Assembly: GCA_965240325.2 (NCBI GenBank)
Contig: OZ251224.1
Coordinates: 1,364,001 to 1,428,000, forward strand
Direction of reading: 5' to 3'
Source of the DNA: Rebecca billardiae RCC1528
Taxonomy: Eukaryota > Haptophyta
Length of the DNA stretch: 64,000 bases
The notes under the pieces are model-generated. The model was given only the letters and a program-made list of their open reading frames with translations, was not told where the DNA came from and searched no databases. A program made the translations under genes and the position numbers. This document shows, piece by piece, positions 1 to 9,074 of this stretch (the stretch's first letter is position 1; every line of letters starts with the position of its first letter).

Positions 1-159
1 TTACCGCCCTTGACGGAGGTGTGCGCGCGTATCTTATAATTCTTAGTACAGTTGTACCGGGCAAGGGCGGTTGTAAGGTAGAGTCGACGATGACGAAACG
101 GTCGTCGGATGATGAATACTGGATTCACCGGGCGGGTAAATCGGACTCACATTGTCACG

Positions 160-786
160 ATGGGCGATGCTCCTCGACCCCATGTGCGCATCATAGGCAT
201 GAATGCCGCGATCTCTCAGGCCCAGGTGGCCGCAGCGCCGCAGCTGATCGAGCGCTTCGCAAGCATCAGCTGGGATGGTGACCGCGTGCACTCGGGCTGC
301 TTCACGGAGGTGCTCGTACCATATCTCGAGCGGGCGCGCGCAGCGGGCACAACCGCGGAGACAGTGCGCCCGCGCTGCCTGCCCGGCTCTGACGGAGCCC
401 ACACGCAGGCCGGTAACCTCGCGTCCGGCGCAGTCCCCCGAGCACAGCCCATCTCCAGTGCTGACTATGATGCTGCAACCACGCTGCTGACCGAGCGGCT
501 TGGGCAGCAGTGGAGCACAGTGTACGGCGTAGAGATGCAGGGCTACATGACCCTGGCTGCAGCGCATCGCATGCTCACACGCCCTGACGCCGTGATCTGG
601 ATATTAGACGATGCGCGTCCTCAGGAGCGCTATGGCGCCTGGGCCTGCCTTGGCGAGTACAAGGCCTTCTCCGAGGATGCTTGTCCCTACATGATCATTG
701 GCTCAGATGGGCAGGAGTTGGCGCCTGACGAAATCGAGCGGCTGCCCTGGTTTGCCATGAGTGCGGCGGATCTGTGCTGGGCATGA
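160..786 (+). CDS. Hypothetical protein, about 208 aa
   Basis: An uninterrupted reading frame of 208 codons from the ATG at 160; an in-frame ATG at 109 would add 17 residues. The shorter start is preferred because the first 17 residues look like untranslated leader. I do not recognise the family. The composition is that of a soluble globular protein: a central segment (WDGDR, then GCFTEVL near residues 40-50) and a C-terminal half with hydrophobic strands and charged turns (AVIWILDD, PYMIIGSDGQ). No signal peptide or membrane segment is visible. The WILDD region vaguely recalls Rossmann-like nucleoside-handling enzymes, but the match is too weak to name. It stands alone with no neighbour within 1.4 kb, and introns cannot be excluded. 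Confidence 0.4.
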   Translation: MGDAPRPHVRIIGMNAAISQAQVAAAPQLIERFASISWDGDRVHSGCFTEVLVPYLERARAAGTTAETVRPRCLPGSDGAHTQAGNLASGAVPRAQPISSADYDAATTLLTERLGQQWSTVYGVEMQGYMTLAAAHRMLTRPDAVIWILDDARPQERYGAWACLGEYKAFSEDACPYMIIGSDGQELAPDEIERLPWFAMSAADLCWA

Positions 787-1243
787 AGCCTTACCATACT
801 GGCTTACTAGCGTGGGTTGGTAGGATGATCGCTGCTGCCTGAATGCCTACCACTGCTCTGTCATATACAACAGCTACTGTAGATGATGTTACGAGTCGTC
901 ACGATTCGTGATTCGTCCGCGCCGCCGGGCCGCCGAGCGACTCTCGCTCACTCTCGGCACTCGGTGGTGGCACTGATGTGAGCTGAATAAACGTGCGGCC
1001 GTGACAACATTGTCGATTCGCCCCGCATTCGCTCGTAGTCGATTCCGTCCCGGGCGCGACGGTGCCGACGAGTCGCTTGTACGAGTAGCACGCGGTCCTT
1101 AGGTGAGTCAACAGTATACCGCGACGACGGTCACGGGTCAGCACTGACAGCAGGCGTCGACTGTCGAACTCAACGACTACTTTAACTGCGACGGTCAAAA
1201 TTTCTGACGATCGGACTGCGCACGAAGTGTCCTCCGACTCGTT

Positions 1244-1313
1244 ATGATCATGCGTGCGCAGGTGCCTGGCGCTCAGCCTCAGCGGCCAGATCGTAGTCTC
1301 ATCAGCACAATCC
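1244..1313 (-). repeat. Imperfect inverted repeat, left copy (partner 2193-2256)
   Basis: Read on the minus strand, this copy shares with plus-strand 2193-2256 the blocks TTGTGCTG, GAGACTAC, TCTGGCCGC and GCACCTGCGCACGCATGATCAT in the same order, with small indels. The two copies face each other across about 0.9 kb that contains the microsatellites and the palindrome. They could be remnants of the ends of an older inserted element. Confidence 0.6.
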
Positions 1314-1517
1314 ATCACTTAGTACTATGTTACTATTTATAATTCGAATTCTACTGACAATGAGTAACGGCAGTATACTATTAGCGTAGAATTTTCGCTG
1401 CATCATCATCCCTGTGTCGCTGTGCCTGTGACGAAATACGAATGTCGAATCCGCGGTGCCAGCGATTATAGCGAATTCACCCCTCGTCGCTAGCTACTGG
1501 CACTCATTGTATCCGGT

Positions 1518-1814
<297 letters not shown>

Positions 1815-1815
<1 letters not shown>

Positions 1816-1928
1816 GTTAAGCTTTTGAGCCGAGTCCTTAACCACTCGGACACGCAAAAGCCCCCACGACGCGTCGTGGGGGCTTTTGCGTGTCCGAGTG
1901 GTTAAGGACTCGGCTCAAAAGCTTAACA
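1815..1928. repeat. Perfect 114-bp palindrome with tRNA-like arms
   Basis: Each 57-bp arm is the exact reverse complement of the other, with no spacer (centre between 1871 and 1872, ACGACG/CGTCGT). Reading outward, each arm contains TGTCCGAGTGGTTAAGGA followed by CTCGGCTCAAAAGCTTAAC. This resembles the D-arm and start of the anticodon arm of a class II (Ser/Leu) tRNA, with the TCC/GGA D-stem pairing kept. It also includes an RNA polymerase III A-box-like stretch. No 3' tRNA half or paired anticodon stem follows, so it is not a functional tRNA gene. It interrupts a CATA/TACA array that runs in the same orientation on both sides, so it looks like an insertion rather than an inverted duplication of the locus. 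Confidence 0.85.
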
Positions 1929-2033
1929 ACATACATACATACATACATACATACGCATACATACATACATACATACATACATACATACATACATACATAC
2001 ATACATACATACATACATACATACATACATACA
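1929..2033. repeat. (ACAT)n microsatellite, right of palindrome
   Basis: Tetranucleotide array continuing in the same orientation as the one to the left of the palindrome, with a single interruption (TACGCATA) near 1954. Confidence 0.95.
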
Positions 2034-2192
2034 GTTTATATACTGCTAAGAATCTGAAATAATCGGTCTCGTCGCGGCCAATAAGTTATATAAGATTAAG
2101 AGAGACTTCACTATAAGAGACGCACACTGACACAGCTCATCAGGCAAGTAGTACCGCGCTGCGTTCGAATAAGAAGCAGTGATATGGATATC

Positions 2193-2256
2193 ATATTGTG
2201 CTGAGACTACTCTGGCCGCAAGCGTCATGCACCTGCGCACGCATGATCATCACGAG
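2193..2256 (+). repeat. Imperfect inverted repeat, right copy (partner 1244-1313)
   Basis: Partner of the minus-strand repeat at 1244-1313; the best-conserved core is GCACCTGCGCACGCATGATCAT. It ends just short of the 3' end of the DHHC gene. Confidence 0.6.
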
Positions 2257-2272
2257 GCTACTGTACTCATGG

Positions 2273-3094
2273 TCATCGTGAATGTGATGGTCTCGCGAGA
2301 AGGACTTCCATCACATTTGCGACACAACCGCGATCATATGTCCACGTGGTGGGAGTACCGCCCTTCCGCCGCGAGTTGTACTCGAACGTGGTTACGTTGG
2401 AGAGGAGCAATTGCGTCATCCACGCAGCGTAGCCGCAGAGCAGCGTTGCCATCGCAACAGTGAATCCGATCCAGGCTGCGAGGTCGGAGTGAGCGCGGAG
2501 GAGAAAACTCACGGCATCCAACGTCGGGACCTGCTCATCTCCGCCACCCGCGACGCGAAAGCTGCCCATGGAGAAGACGAGGCCGTTGAATCGCTCAGCA
2601 CGGAGCACAAGGGCGCGTGTGGCAAGCACTGCGTGGGTCACGCCCGCCCCGGCTCCGAATCCGAGCAGGAGCAGAAAGTGCCGGTGGTTGCACAGCCCAA
2701 TGCAGTTGTCGAGCCACAAGCAGTGGTGGTCGAACCGCCTGACGCATCTATCGCAGCGTCGGCAGTGCTTTGCCCGTGCCGGCTGATCGAAGCCACAACG
2801 CGCGCAGGCTCGAGGCATCGCTCTGGCGGGGCGATGATACTCGCGCGCGTGCTCGGCAGCCCGCACAACGCCCGGGTCCGATGTGAATGCCACCAACCAT
2901 GCCAAGAGTGAGCCGACCAGGAGAAACTCAGAGGCAGGCTGGAGAGGGACGAGCTCGGGCGAGTGGCGGAAGATGATCGCTCGCGCCATCGCCCCGACCA
3001 GCGCGATGCCGCAGGGGGTCGACAGGGCAAGGCACCTGGGCAGGTCTAACTTGGGTGGCGAGGTCGCCATCGTGGCCCGCCGGGCGGATTTCAT
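2273..3094 (-). CDS. DHHC-type protein S-acyltransferase
   Basis: A 273-residue multi-pass membrane enzyme that transfers palmitate to cysteines of target proteins, normally at Golgi, endosomal or plasma membranes. Hydrophobic segments lie near residues 25-43, 56-71, 139-157 and 207-229. The cysteine-rich loop (about 97-137) contains CARCGFDQPARAKHC, RRCDRCVRRFDHHC and LWLDNCIG, with the catalytic DHHC at 122-125, followed by a TTFE (TTxE-type) motif at 235-238. The spacing fits the family, although the protein is near the short end. The ATG at 3094 lies inside the tip of the adjacent fold-back element; without that element the first ATG would be at 3070 (residue 9), so the first eight residues may be recent or untranslated. 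It is divergent from the kinase at 4730. Confidence 0.9.
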   Translation of the reverse strand: MKSARRATMATSPPKLDLPRCLALSTPCGIALVGAMARAIIFRHSPELVPLQPASEFLLVGSLLAWLVAFTSDPGVVRAAEHAREYHRPARAMPRACARCGFDQPARAKHCRRCDRCVRRFDHHCLWLDNCIGLCNHRHFLLLLGFGAGAGVTHAVLATRALVLRAERFNGLVFSMGSFRVAGGGDEQVPTLDAVSFLLRAHSDLAAWIGFTVAMATLLCGYAAWMTQLLLSNVTTFEYNSRRKGGTPTTWTYDRGCVANVMEVLLARPSHSR

Positions 3095-4670
3095 AACGGA
3101 GAGGACCGCTGAGGGACCCTGGCGAGGCTTACGCCGGTCGCCAGTGAAAACCTCAGCCGCGCAGCGAGATCATACGGAGTTGACTGCGAGATCGCGCTTT
3201 CGAGGCGGCGGGCCGGCGGCGGCGGGCGGGAGCGCGCGCCGGCGCTCTCGCGCGCGCTCGCTGCCCGCAGCGCGCGCGACAGGTCGTCGCGAGCGCGTGC
3301 ACACCGGCGCTAGGGTAAATGTCACCTGCGCCCGCCGCTGGCTCGCGCCTGCGCGCTCTCCTCCGCCGGCTGCGGCCCTTGCGAGCGCTCGCTGTGTCCC
3401 GCGCCGGTTCCAAGGAGTCGCGGAAGCATGGTTGCGCGGCCAGCGAAGTGCGGCGTTTGCGGCTTCGCGCGCGCGGGCGCGACGCAGCGAATGGCTCGCG
3501 TGAGCTGACCACCCAGTACCGCTCGCCGCGTGCGACACGTTCCGACCGTCTGCCCCGCGCTCGACGACGAGGAGCGCTGCTCGGACACCGTGCTTGGTTG
3601 GTAGACGGGTCGGCGCTCGGCAGCCGCGCGTCGTCGCGCAGAAGAGGCCGCGCGTGGCCGCCGCAGCTGCAGTGAAATGTGGCCTAGATCCAAATCGTGT
3701 CATGAGTTGCGGAAGAACGCGTGCCTCGCCTCAGCGATCACGCCGAACTCAAGATCGAGCGACTCGATATGAGCTCCAGGCCACACATCTGCTCGTGCTG
3801 TTGGCAGTGGCCTTGAACTTAGAACCAATCGTACTCCATCGGTAGGCGACTTAAAGCACTCGATGGAGTGGCTCTGGTAGCGCGCGGAGGACACATGCAC
3901 GAGGCTCTTGAGCGCAGCTCTTCCGCGCAACGGCTCACGCCGCTACGATCGGTGGCGGCGCGTGATCTCGGGACACTTTCTGAAGACAACTTGCGTGCCG
4001 CGCGCCATGCACGGGCAACAGTGACCGCTGAGGCGAGGCACGCGTTCTTCCGCAACTCATGACACGATTTGGATCTAGGCCACATTTCACTGCAGCTGCG
4101 GCGGCCACGCGCGGCCTCTTCTGCGCGACGACGCGCGGCTGCCGAGCGCCGACCCGTCTACCAACCAAGCACGGTGTCCGAGCAGCGCTCCTCGTCGTCG
4201 AGCGCGGGGCAGACGGTCGGAACGTGTCGCACGCGGCGAGCGGTACTGGGTGGTCAGCTCACGCGAGCCATTCGCTGCGTCGCGCCCGCGCGCGCGAAGC
4301 CGCAAACGCCGCACTTCGCTGGCCGCGCAACCATGCTTCCGCGACTCCTTGGAACCGGCGCGGGACACAGCGAGCGCTCGCAAGGGCCGCAGCCGGCGGA
4401 GGAGAGCGCGCAGGCGCGAGCCAGCGGCGGGCGCAGGTGACATTTACCCTAGCGCCGGTGTGCACGCGCTCGCGACGACCTGTCGCGCGCGCTGCGGGCA
4501 GCGAGCGCGCGCGAGAGCGCCGGCGCGCGCTCCCGCCCGCCGCCGCCGGCCCGCCGCCTCGAAAGCGCGATCTCGCAGTCAACTCCGTATGATCTCGCTG
4601 CGCGCTGAGGTTTTCACTGGCGACCGGCGTAAGCCTCGCCAGGGTCCCTCAGCGGTCCTCTCCGTTATGA
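3091..4670. mobile_element. Fold-back element 1: 646-bp inverted arms, GATT flanks
   Basis: The left arm (3091-3736) and right arm (4026-4670) are reverse complements, differing by one single-base indel (near 3157) in the parts I compared, around a 289-bp loop (3737-4025). The outer ends read TCATAACGGAGAGG inward. Both sides are flanked by the direct repeat GATT (3087-3090 and 4671-4674), as expected of a 4-bp target-site duplication. No transposase is visible in the loop, so the element would be non-autonomous. The arms are GC-rich and carry identical spurious ORFs. The element fills essentially the whole gap between a DHHC gene and a kinase gene transcribed away from it, and each arm ends in ATGA at its outer tip. 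An alternative is a local inverted duplication of a promoter, but the GATT flanks favour insertion. Confidence 0.8.
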
Positions 4671-4717
4671 GATTTCGTCAGCGTAAGCCGTTCTTCCTCC
4701 GGCTCGCCAGGCGGTGA
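4667..4717 (+). other. Upstream ORF (16 codons) before the kinase
   Basis: The right tip of fold-back element 1 supplies an ATG at 4667, the mirror of the DHHC start codon in the left tip. It opens 16 codons, rich in Arg and Phe, that end at a TGA (4715-4717) in the same frame as, and 12 bp before, the kinase ATG. If transcription starts inside the arm, this uORF would precede the kinase and could reduce its translation. Confidence 0.4.
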
Positions 4718-4729
4718 CGCTGCGTGACG

Positions 4730-6541
4730 ATGGAGAGCTACCAGACGATCCGACAACTCAGTCACACCTCGGCTGCGCAAGTCTTCCTGGTCGAGGAGCG
4801 CAGCACCTACAGGCGGTATGTGATGAAGCAGCTGCACCTCTCGCGCGACGAGCGCGAGAACGCGCTGCGCGAATCCGAGCTCCTGAGCTCGCTCCACCAT
4901 CCAAATATTTGCCGCCACCACGAGTCCTTCATCCACGATGGCAGTTGGCTCTGCGTGGTGATGCCGCACTGCAGCAACGGCGACCTCGCGCAGCTGCTCA
5001 AGCACAGGCGTGCCGAGCGCCAGCCGCCGCTGGACGAGCCCATCGCGGTGCACTACGTCATGTGCCTCTCGCTTGCGCTCGAGTACTTGCACGCGCGAAA
5101 GATCATCCATCGCGACGTGAAGCCGTCCAACGTCTTCCTCACGGCAGACTGGACGGTGCAGCTGGGCGACTTCGGCGTCTCGCGGCAGCTCTCGGACGCC
5201 TCCTCGCTCGCCTCGACCACCGTGGGCACCCCGCTGTACATGAGCCCGGAGCTGCTGATGTCGAACAAGTACTCGACCAAGACGGACATGTGGGCGCTCG
5301 GCTGCGTCGCCTTCGAGTGCGTCACGCTCAAGAGCGCGTTCATGGGCTCGTCGTTCAGCGACATCACGGCGAAGGTGATCGCGGGGGAGTACGGGAGGCT
5401 GCCGGCGCGCACCACCATGCCCTTCCGCGACACGGTGCGCCGGCTGCTCAGCGTGGACCCGGAGGAGCGCCCCTCCGCCAAGCAGCTGCTGAGCTCACTG
5501 CTCCTGCGCCGCCCGCTGCGCACGCACATGGCGCGCCTCGAGGCGGGCGAGGCGGGTGCGATGAGCGCGGCGCTGGAGGAGGCGCTGGGCACCTCGGCGG
5601 CGGGGGCGGGCGGCGCCACCGGCGCCACCGACTGCACGGCCTCGTCGGCGCCCCGCGCCGCGGGCAGCGCCTTCTCCACGGCGCAGACGCCGCCGCGCGC
5701 CGGCGGTGACACGCAGAGCGTGCCGACGCCGCCGAGCGCGAGCGGCGAGAGGCTGCAGCGCGCGCTCGACCGCCGGCACGACGTGCAGCGGTACCTGGAC
5801 GAAACCCAGCAGCGCCGGCGCCGGCGCCGCCGTGCAGAGTCCACCTCGCAGTCCGGACCCGGCGTTTCGGCCGATGCGTCCGCCAGCCTCGGCCGGCGTC
5901 GCAGCTCACAAGATGACCCGCTGCAGTCGGTGCACCACGCCGCGCTGCGCATGCTCGACACGGGCGCCGCGACGGACTACCAGTCGGCCGTCGAGGCGGC
6001 TTCCTCCTCCGACGCTCGCGCGGACGCGACCGTGCGCGCGGCCGTGCCCCGCGCCTCCGCCACTCCGGACGCGCGCGCGCGCGGTGAGGGCGCACGGCGC
6101 GCCGCGGGCCGCGCGGAGGCGGCCGATGGCGACGACTTTGATGCCGACCAGGCCATGGCAGAGCGCACGCTCGGTGAGTGCGAGCTCGCGGTGCAGCTCC
6201 TCCAGCTCGGGCTCGGCGAGGGCGCTGAAGAGCCGAGTGCAGAGTCCGGCCAGCGTTCGGGCGAGGCGGGCGACGGCACTGGCAGGAGCGCCCCGCGGCG
6301 CGTCTCGCTCGACGCGCCCGCGCGCACCGGTGCGGCCACCTCGGCGTGGGGCGGGCCGGGCGACGAAGACGCCGCTGTGGCCGGCGACGCGCGGCGCGAG
6401 CGCGGGAGCGCCCGGCGCGAGGGCGCACGCCGGGAGCCGCCCGCCCCGGGTGGGGTGCTCAGTCGCAGCACCAGCGAGTACCCGGCGCAGAGCCCCACGC
6501 CGGCTGGCAGCCGCAGCCAAAGGGGCGCGTGGGGTGAATGA
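4730..6541 (+). CDS. NEK-like serine/threonine protein kinase
   Basis: 603 residues. The kinase domain spans about residues 5-265, with ATP-binding Lys33 (YVMKQL), HRDVKPSN (Asp129), DFG at 147-149, GTPLYMSPEL in the activation segment, and the NEK-like LGDFGVSRQLS. The glycine-rich loop is degenerate: where GxGxxG is expected the sequence reads SHTSAAQV. The enzyme may therefore bind ATP unusually, although the other catalytic residues are intact. About 340 residues of low-complexity Ala/Arg/Ser/Gly tail follow, typical of disordered regulatory tails. NEK kinases act in cilia, centrosomes and the cell cycle; the exact role here is unknown. The ATG at 4730 is chosen because the domain starts at once. 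The gene is intronless and resembles the kinase at 16424. Confidence 0.9.
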   Translation: MESYQTIRQLSHTSAAQVFLVEERSTYRRYVMKQLHLSRDERENALRESELLSSLHHPNICRHHESFIHDGSWLCVVMPHCSNGDLAQLLKHRRAERQPPLDEPIAVHYVMCLSLALEYLHARKIIHRDVKPSNVFLTADWTVQLGDFGVSRQLSDASSLASTTVGTPLYMSPELLMSNKYSTKTDMWALGCVAFECVTLKSAFMGSSFSDITAKVIAGEYGRLPARTTMPFRDTVRRLLSVDPEERPSAKQLLSSLLLRRPLRTHMARLEAGEAGAMSAALEEALGTSAAGAGGATGATDCTASSAPRAAGSAFSTAQTPPRAGGDTQSVPTPPSASGERLQRALDRRHDVQRYLDETQQRRRRRRRAESTSQSGPGVSADASASLGRRRSSQDDPLQSVHHAALRMLDTGAATDYQSAVEAASSSDARADATVRAAVPRASATPDARARGEGARRAAGRAEAADGDDFDADQAMAERTLGECELAVQLLQLGLGEGAEEPSAESGQRSGEAGDGTGRSAPRRVSLDAPARTGAATSAWGGPGDEDAAVAGDARRERGSARREGARREPPAPGGVLSRSTSEYPAQSPTPAGSRSQRGAWGE

Positions 6542-7659
6542 ATCACAATCGCGTTCGAATTGGACGACGTATCTTTGTCGTCAAGCTTTGAGCAGCAGTC
6601 TCGTCATCTGTGATGATGCGCTGCTTATTATTGCGCTGACGATGGCGACGAGACGACTCCGCCATTAAATGCGCCCATTTTATTAGATATCAGTATTGCC
6701 TCGACGAAGGCGTTGTTGACGAAAACACTAATAATAACAGTAAACACTGTATAAACAGTTCGATCGATCGATGATGATCGATCATCCGCCGCGTGCTCTG
6801 CTAGCAGCTCAGATGAATAAAGTCAGTAGTAGTCTGACTAGTCAGCATATACATATGTATATTGACGAATATGTAATGGCGCACGGCCCCCCCCCGAAAG
6901 GTCTGAGCGTGAGCGAAAGCCGGGGGGGGGGCGGCGCACGTGCTCCGCAAAATCAAAAAGAGGATGCGCGCAGGATTTTGGGGATTTTTCGGTAGGTGGC
7001 CACCGCGTATGAGTGGATATCGCTGCCGCAATGATTGCGTTTGTAGTAGATGCTAATTTTAACGATAGTAACACTTAGGGGAATGCAGGGTGGAATAGCA
7101 CATAACACCAGCCGTGTGTTAGAACATTCCGTCATAGTAAGATGCCTGAATTGTAAGAGCCTGAAACAGCTCGCCAACCATAGAAACGATAGGTTGGGTC
7201 GTCAGCTTTGATTCACGCGCTTCTGAAAAACAGCGTTTTAGATTAGACGCATCCCTCTTCTCTTAAGAGAACTGCGCTAGAATAGTGTGGTGAGTGTGTC
7301 CTGGACAGCCTGAGCGGAAAGGTCAATAATCACGGTTGTGATTCAAGATTCCTCACCCCGTATTGCCAACTGATTCAAAGCCAATGCGGGTATGAATCGA
7401 CGCGTTTGTGCTCTATCTGCGATCAATAAGAGCTCTCTGATTCAAATGGGTGTACGCTGTCCTGGACAGACTCTGATCAATAATGATGATCGGCACGAAA
7501 AGTTGCGCGTGACGGCTCGGTGACGACGATCCAACGGCAAAGTGCCGCGGGTGCGGCGGCGTCGGTGCGGCGGAGGCGGAGGCGGAGGCGTCGGGGGAGG
7601 CGGCTGAAGGGAGCGAGGGCGATGGTGGCGGCGCAGTCGAGGGAGGCGCGCCGAATGGC
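6542..7659. other. AT-richer spacer, no gene seen
   Basis: Short ORFs only. It contains a 47-bp poly-C/poly-G hairpin insertion (6886-6932, listed separately), ATCGATCGATGATGATCGATCAT-type short palindromes near 6760-6785, and an AATAAA at about 6816 that could serve a transcript end. Confidence 0.6.
6886..6932. mobile_element. Miniature C9/G10 hairpin with 8-bp direct repeats
   Basis: A run of nine C (6887-6895) and a run of ten G (6922-6931) can pair around a 26-nt loop. The unit is flanked by the exact 8-bp direct repeat GGCGCACG (6878-6885 and 6933-6940), which looks like a target-site duplication. At 47 bp it is far too small to encode anything. Poly-C/poly-G ends are also seen at the tips of fold-back element 2. 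Confidence 0.55.
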
Positions 7660-8837
7660 ATGTCCGTCCTCACCCTCGCCGGCGGCGGCCGCCCGCGTGC
7701 CGCCGCCGCCGCGGCTCCGCGGCTTGCTGGCGACCGGACTGCACGGGTGATGCGACCGGACGCGCCGATGCTGCGCGCGTACGGGGTGGCGCAGCTGCTG
7801 CTCGAGGTGATCGCGCACTGCGCGCTCGACCCCGCCGAGCCCGCCGCATGCGCCACCCTCTCCGCAGGCTGCGTCGCAAATCTGACCTATCCGGTCGACA
7901 GGCGTCTGCACTCGGACTGCGCGGCGGTGCGGCGCGAGGCCGAGCGCGGGAGCCTGGGCGGCGGCGGGCGCGCGGCGGGGCATGTGCTGCCCGAGAGGCT
8001 GGCGCACTCGCCCAGCGCCGCCGCGCACACCGCCGCCGACCTCGCGCGCACGACCTCCGTCAACTCCTCCGTCAGCGGCGGAGAGCGCGTCGCGTCACGC
8101 CGCCCACGCGGCTGGTCGCTGCCGCCCAGCCGGTTCGTCATCCGAGCGCAGTCGCCCGGCGGCAGCGGGGCGGATCGGAGGCGGCGGCGTCGGAGGGCGG
8201 CGTCGGAGGGCGGCGTCGGAGGGCGGCGTCGGAGGGCGGCGTCGGAGGGCGGCGTCGGAGGGCGGAGCGGAGGGCGGCGGCGCGCCGCCGCCGCCGCCCG
8301 ACGGGCTGCCGCGATCGCCGCTCGCCGCCGCGATCGCCGCCGCCGACGGCAGCGGCGGCGCGCGGGCGCCCGCAGCGCGCGCCGGGCCGGTCGCCGCCTG
8401 GGTGGTGGGACCGCCGCTGGGGGGCGGGGCGGGCGGAGGAGATGGCGGTGGCGAAGGAGGACGCGGTGGTGGACGTGGACGTCACGCAGTCCGGGCTGCA
8501 CTGGCTCATCCACCTCCTCTCCGCACTCGACCCGCCGCCGTCACCGACGGCGCAGCAGCTGGCGGCGGCGCGACGGACGGTGGCGGGCGCGGCCGCGGCC
8601 GAAGCGGGCGCGCGCCGCGCGCGCCGCTGCGGCGGCGTGGAGCGGCGGGAGCTGAGCGGCGCGCTGCTGCACACGCAGTCACGCTGCGCTTACGTGCTGC
8701 AGGACGCTGTGCGAGCGCGCCACCGCCGACGCCGTCGCGCCGCCGCTGCCCCCGCCGCACCGGCACCGTCCGACCGTCCGACCGTGTCGTCACAAGCCGC
8801 GGCTGCTGCTCACATTCACAAGCTGCGTGATCGGTGA
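7660..8837 (+). CDS. Possible gene of unknown function, structure unresolved
   Basis: Two coding-like stretches on the plus strand in different frames. From about 7750 to 8150 one frame reads as a plausible helical protein (LLLEVIAHCALDPAEPA, CVANLTYPVDRR, then Ser-rich). From about 8440 to 8837 another frame reads MAVAKEDAVVDVDVTQSG and HWLIHLLSALDPP. Between them lies a 13-bp tandem repeat. An intron or a frame change through the repeat would be needed to join them; I could not fix splice sites. I recognise no domain. The GC-rich composition makes spurious ORFs likely here, so this remains tentative. Confidence 0.25.
8183..8270. repeat. 13-bp tandem repeat (GGCGGCGTCGGAG)n
   Basis: About six to seven head-to-tail copies of a 13-bp unit. 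Because 13 is not a multiple of 3, each copy shifts the reading frame, so every frame reads the same Arg/Ala/Ser/Glu/Gly pattern with a 39-bp period. Copy-number change here would alter any overlapping reading frame. Confidence 0.85.
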
Positions 8838-9074
8838 CTCTGAGCACTAGCCACTAGGGCCGTGCGCCCCCAACTTCGTTGTTCACTACCCGAAGATCGG
8901 CGTAGCCGATCATTAATATACTGCGCTTTAATATATATTTTTTTATTGCGAAACCTTTTACCTTACGATCGTAGGAGCCTACGTTAACAGTACGTAGTAC
9001 ACTTCGTCCGACAGTCGTCCGTCGTCGTCTCACCGGCAGCCGCCCCGGCGTCCACGTCTCCGGACGACGTCACA
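8838..9074. other. Short spacer, no feature seen
   Basis: AT-rich in its first half (TTAATATATATTTTTTTATT around 8930-8947), with no ORF. It would contain the 3' ends of the flanking transcripts. Confidence 0.5.

Noticed and set aside
899-1318. 139-codon minus-strand ORF
   Set aside because: No domain character; it overlaps the imperfect inverted repeat and has mixed composition, with no supporting splice or homology signal.
1872-1928. Functional tRNA-Ser/Leu gene
   Set aside because: Only a 5' half is present, the anticodon stem does not pair, and there is no variable arm or T-arm before the microsatellite resumes.
3170-4592. Identical 177-codon ORFs in both arms of fold-back element 1, as transposon proteins
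   Set aside because: Composition is Ala/Arg low complexity, no transposase motif is visible, and overlapping frames are open as well.
3091-4670. Fold-back element 1 as an assembly hairpin artefact
   Set aside because: The arms enclose a unique 289-bp loop, differ by a single-base indel, and are bounded by a direct repeat. An artefactual fold-back would not create these; long reads should still confirm it.
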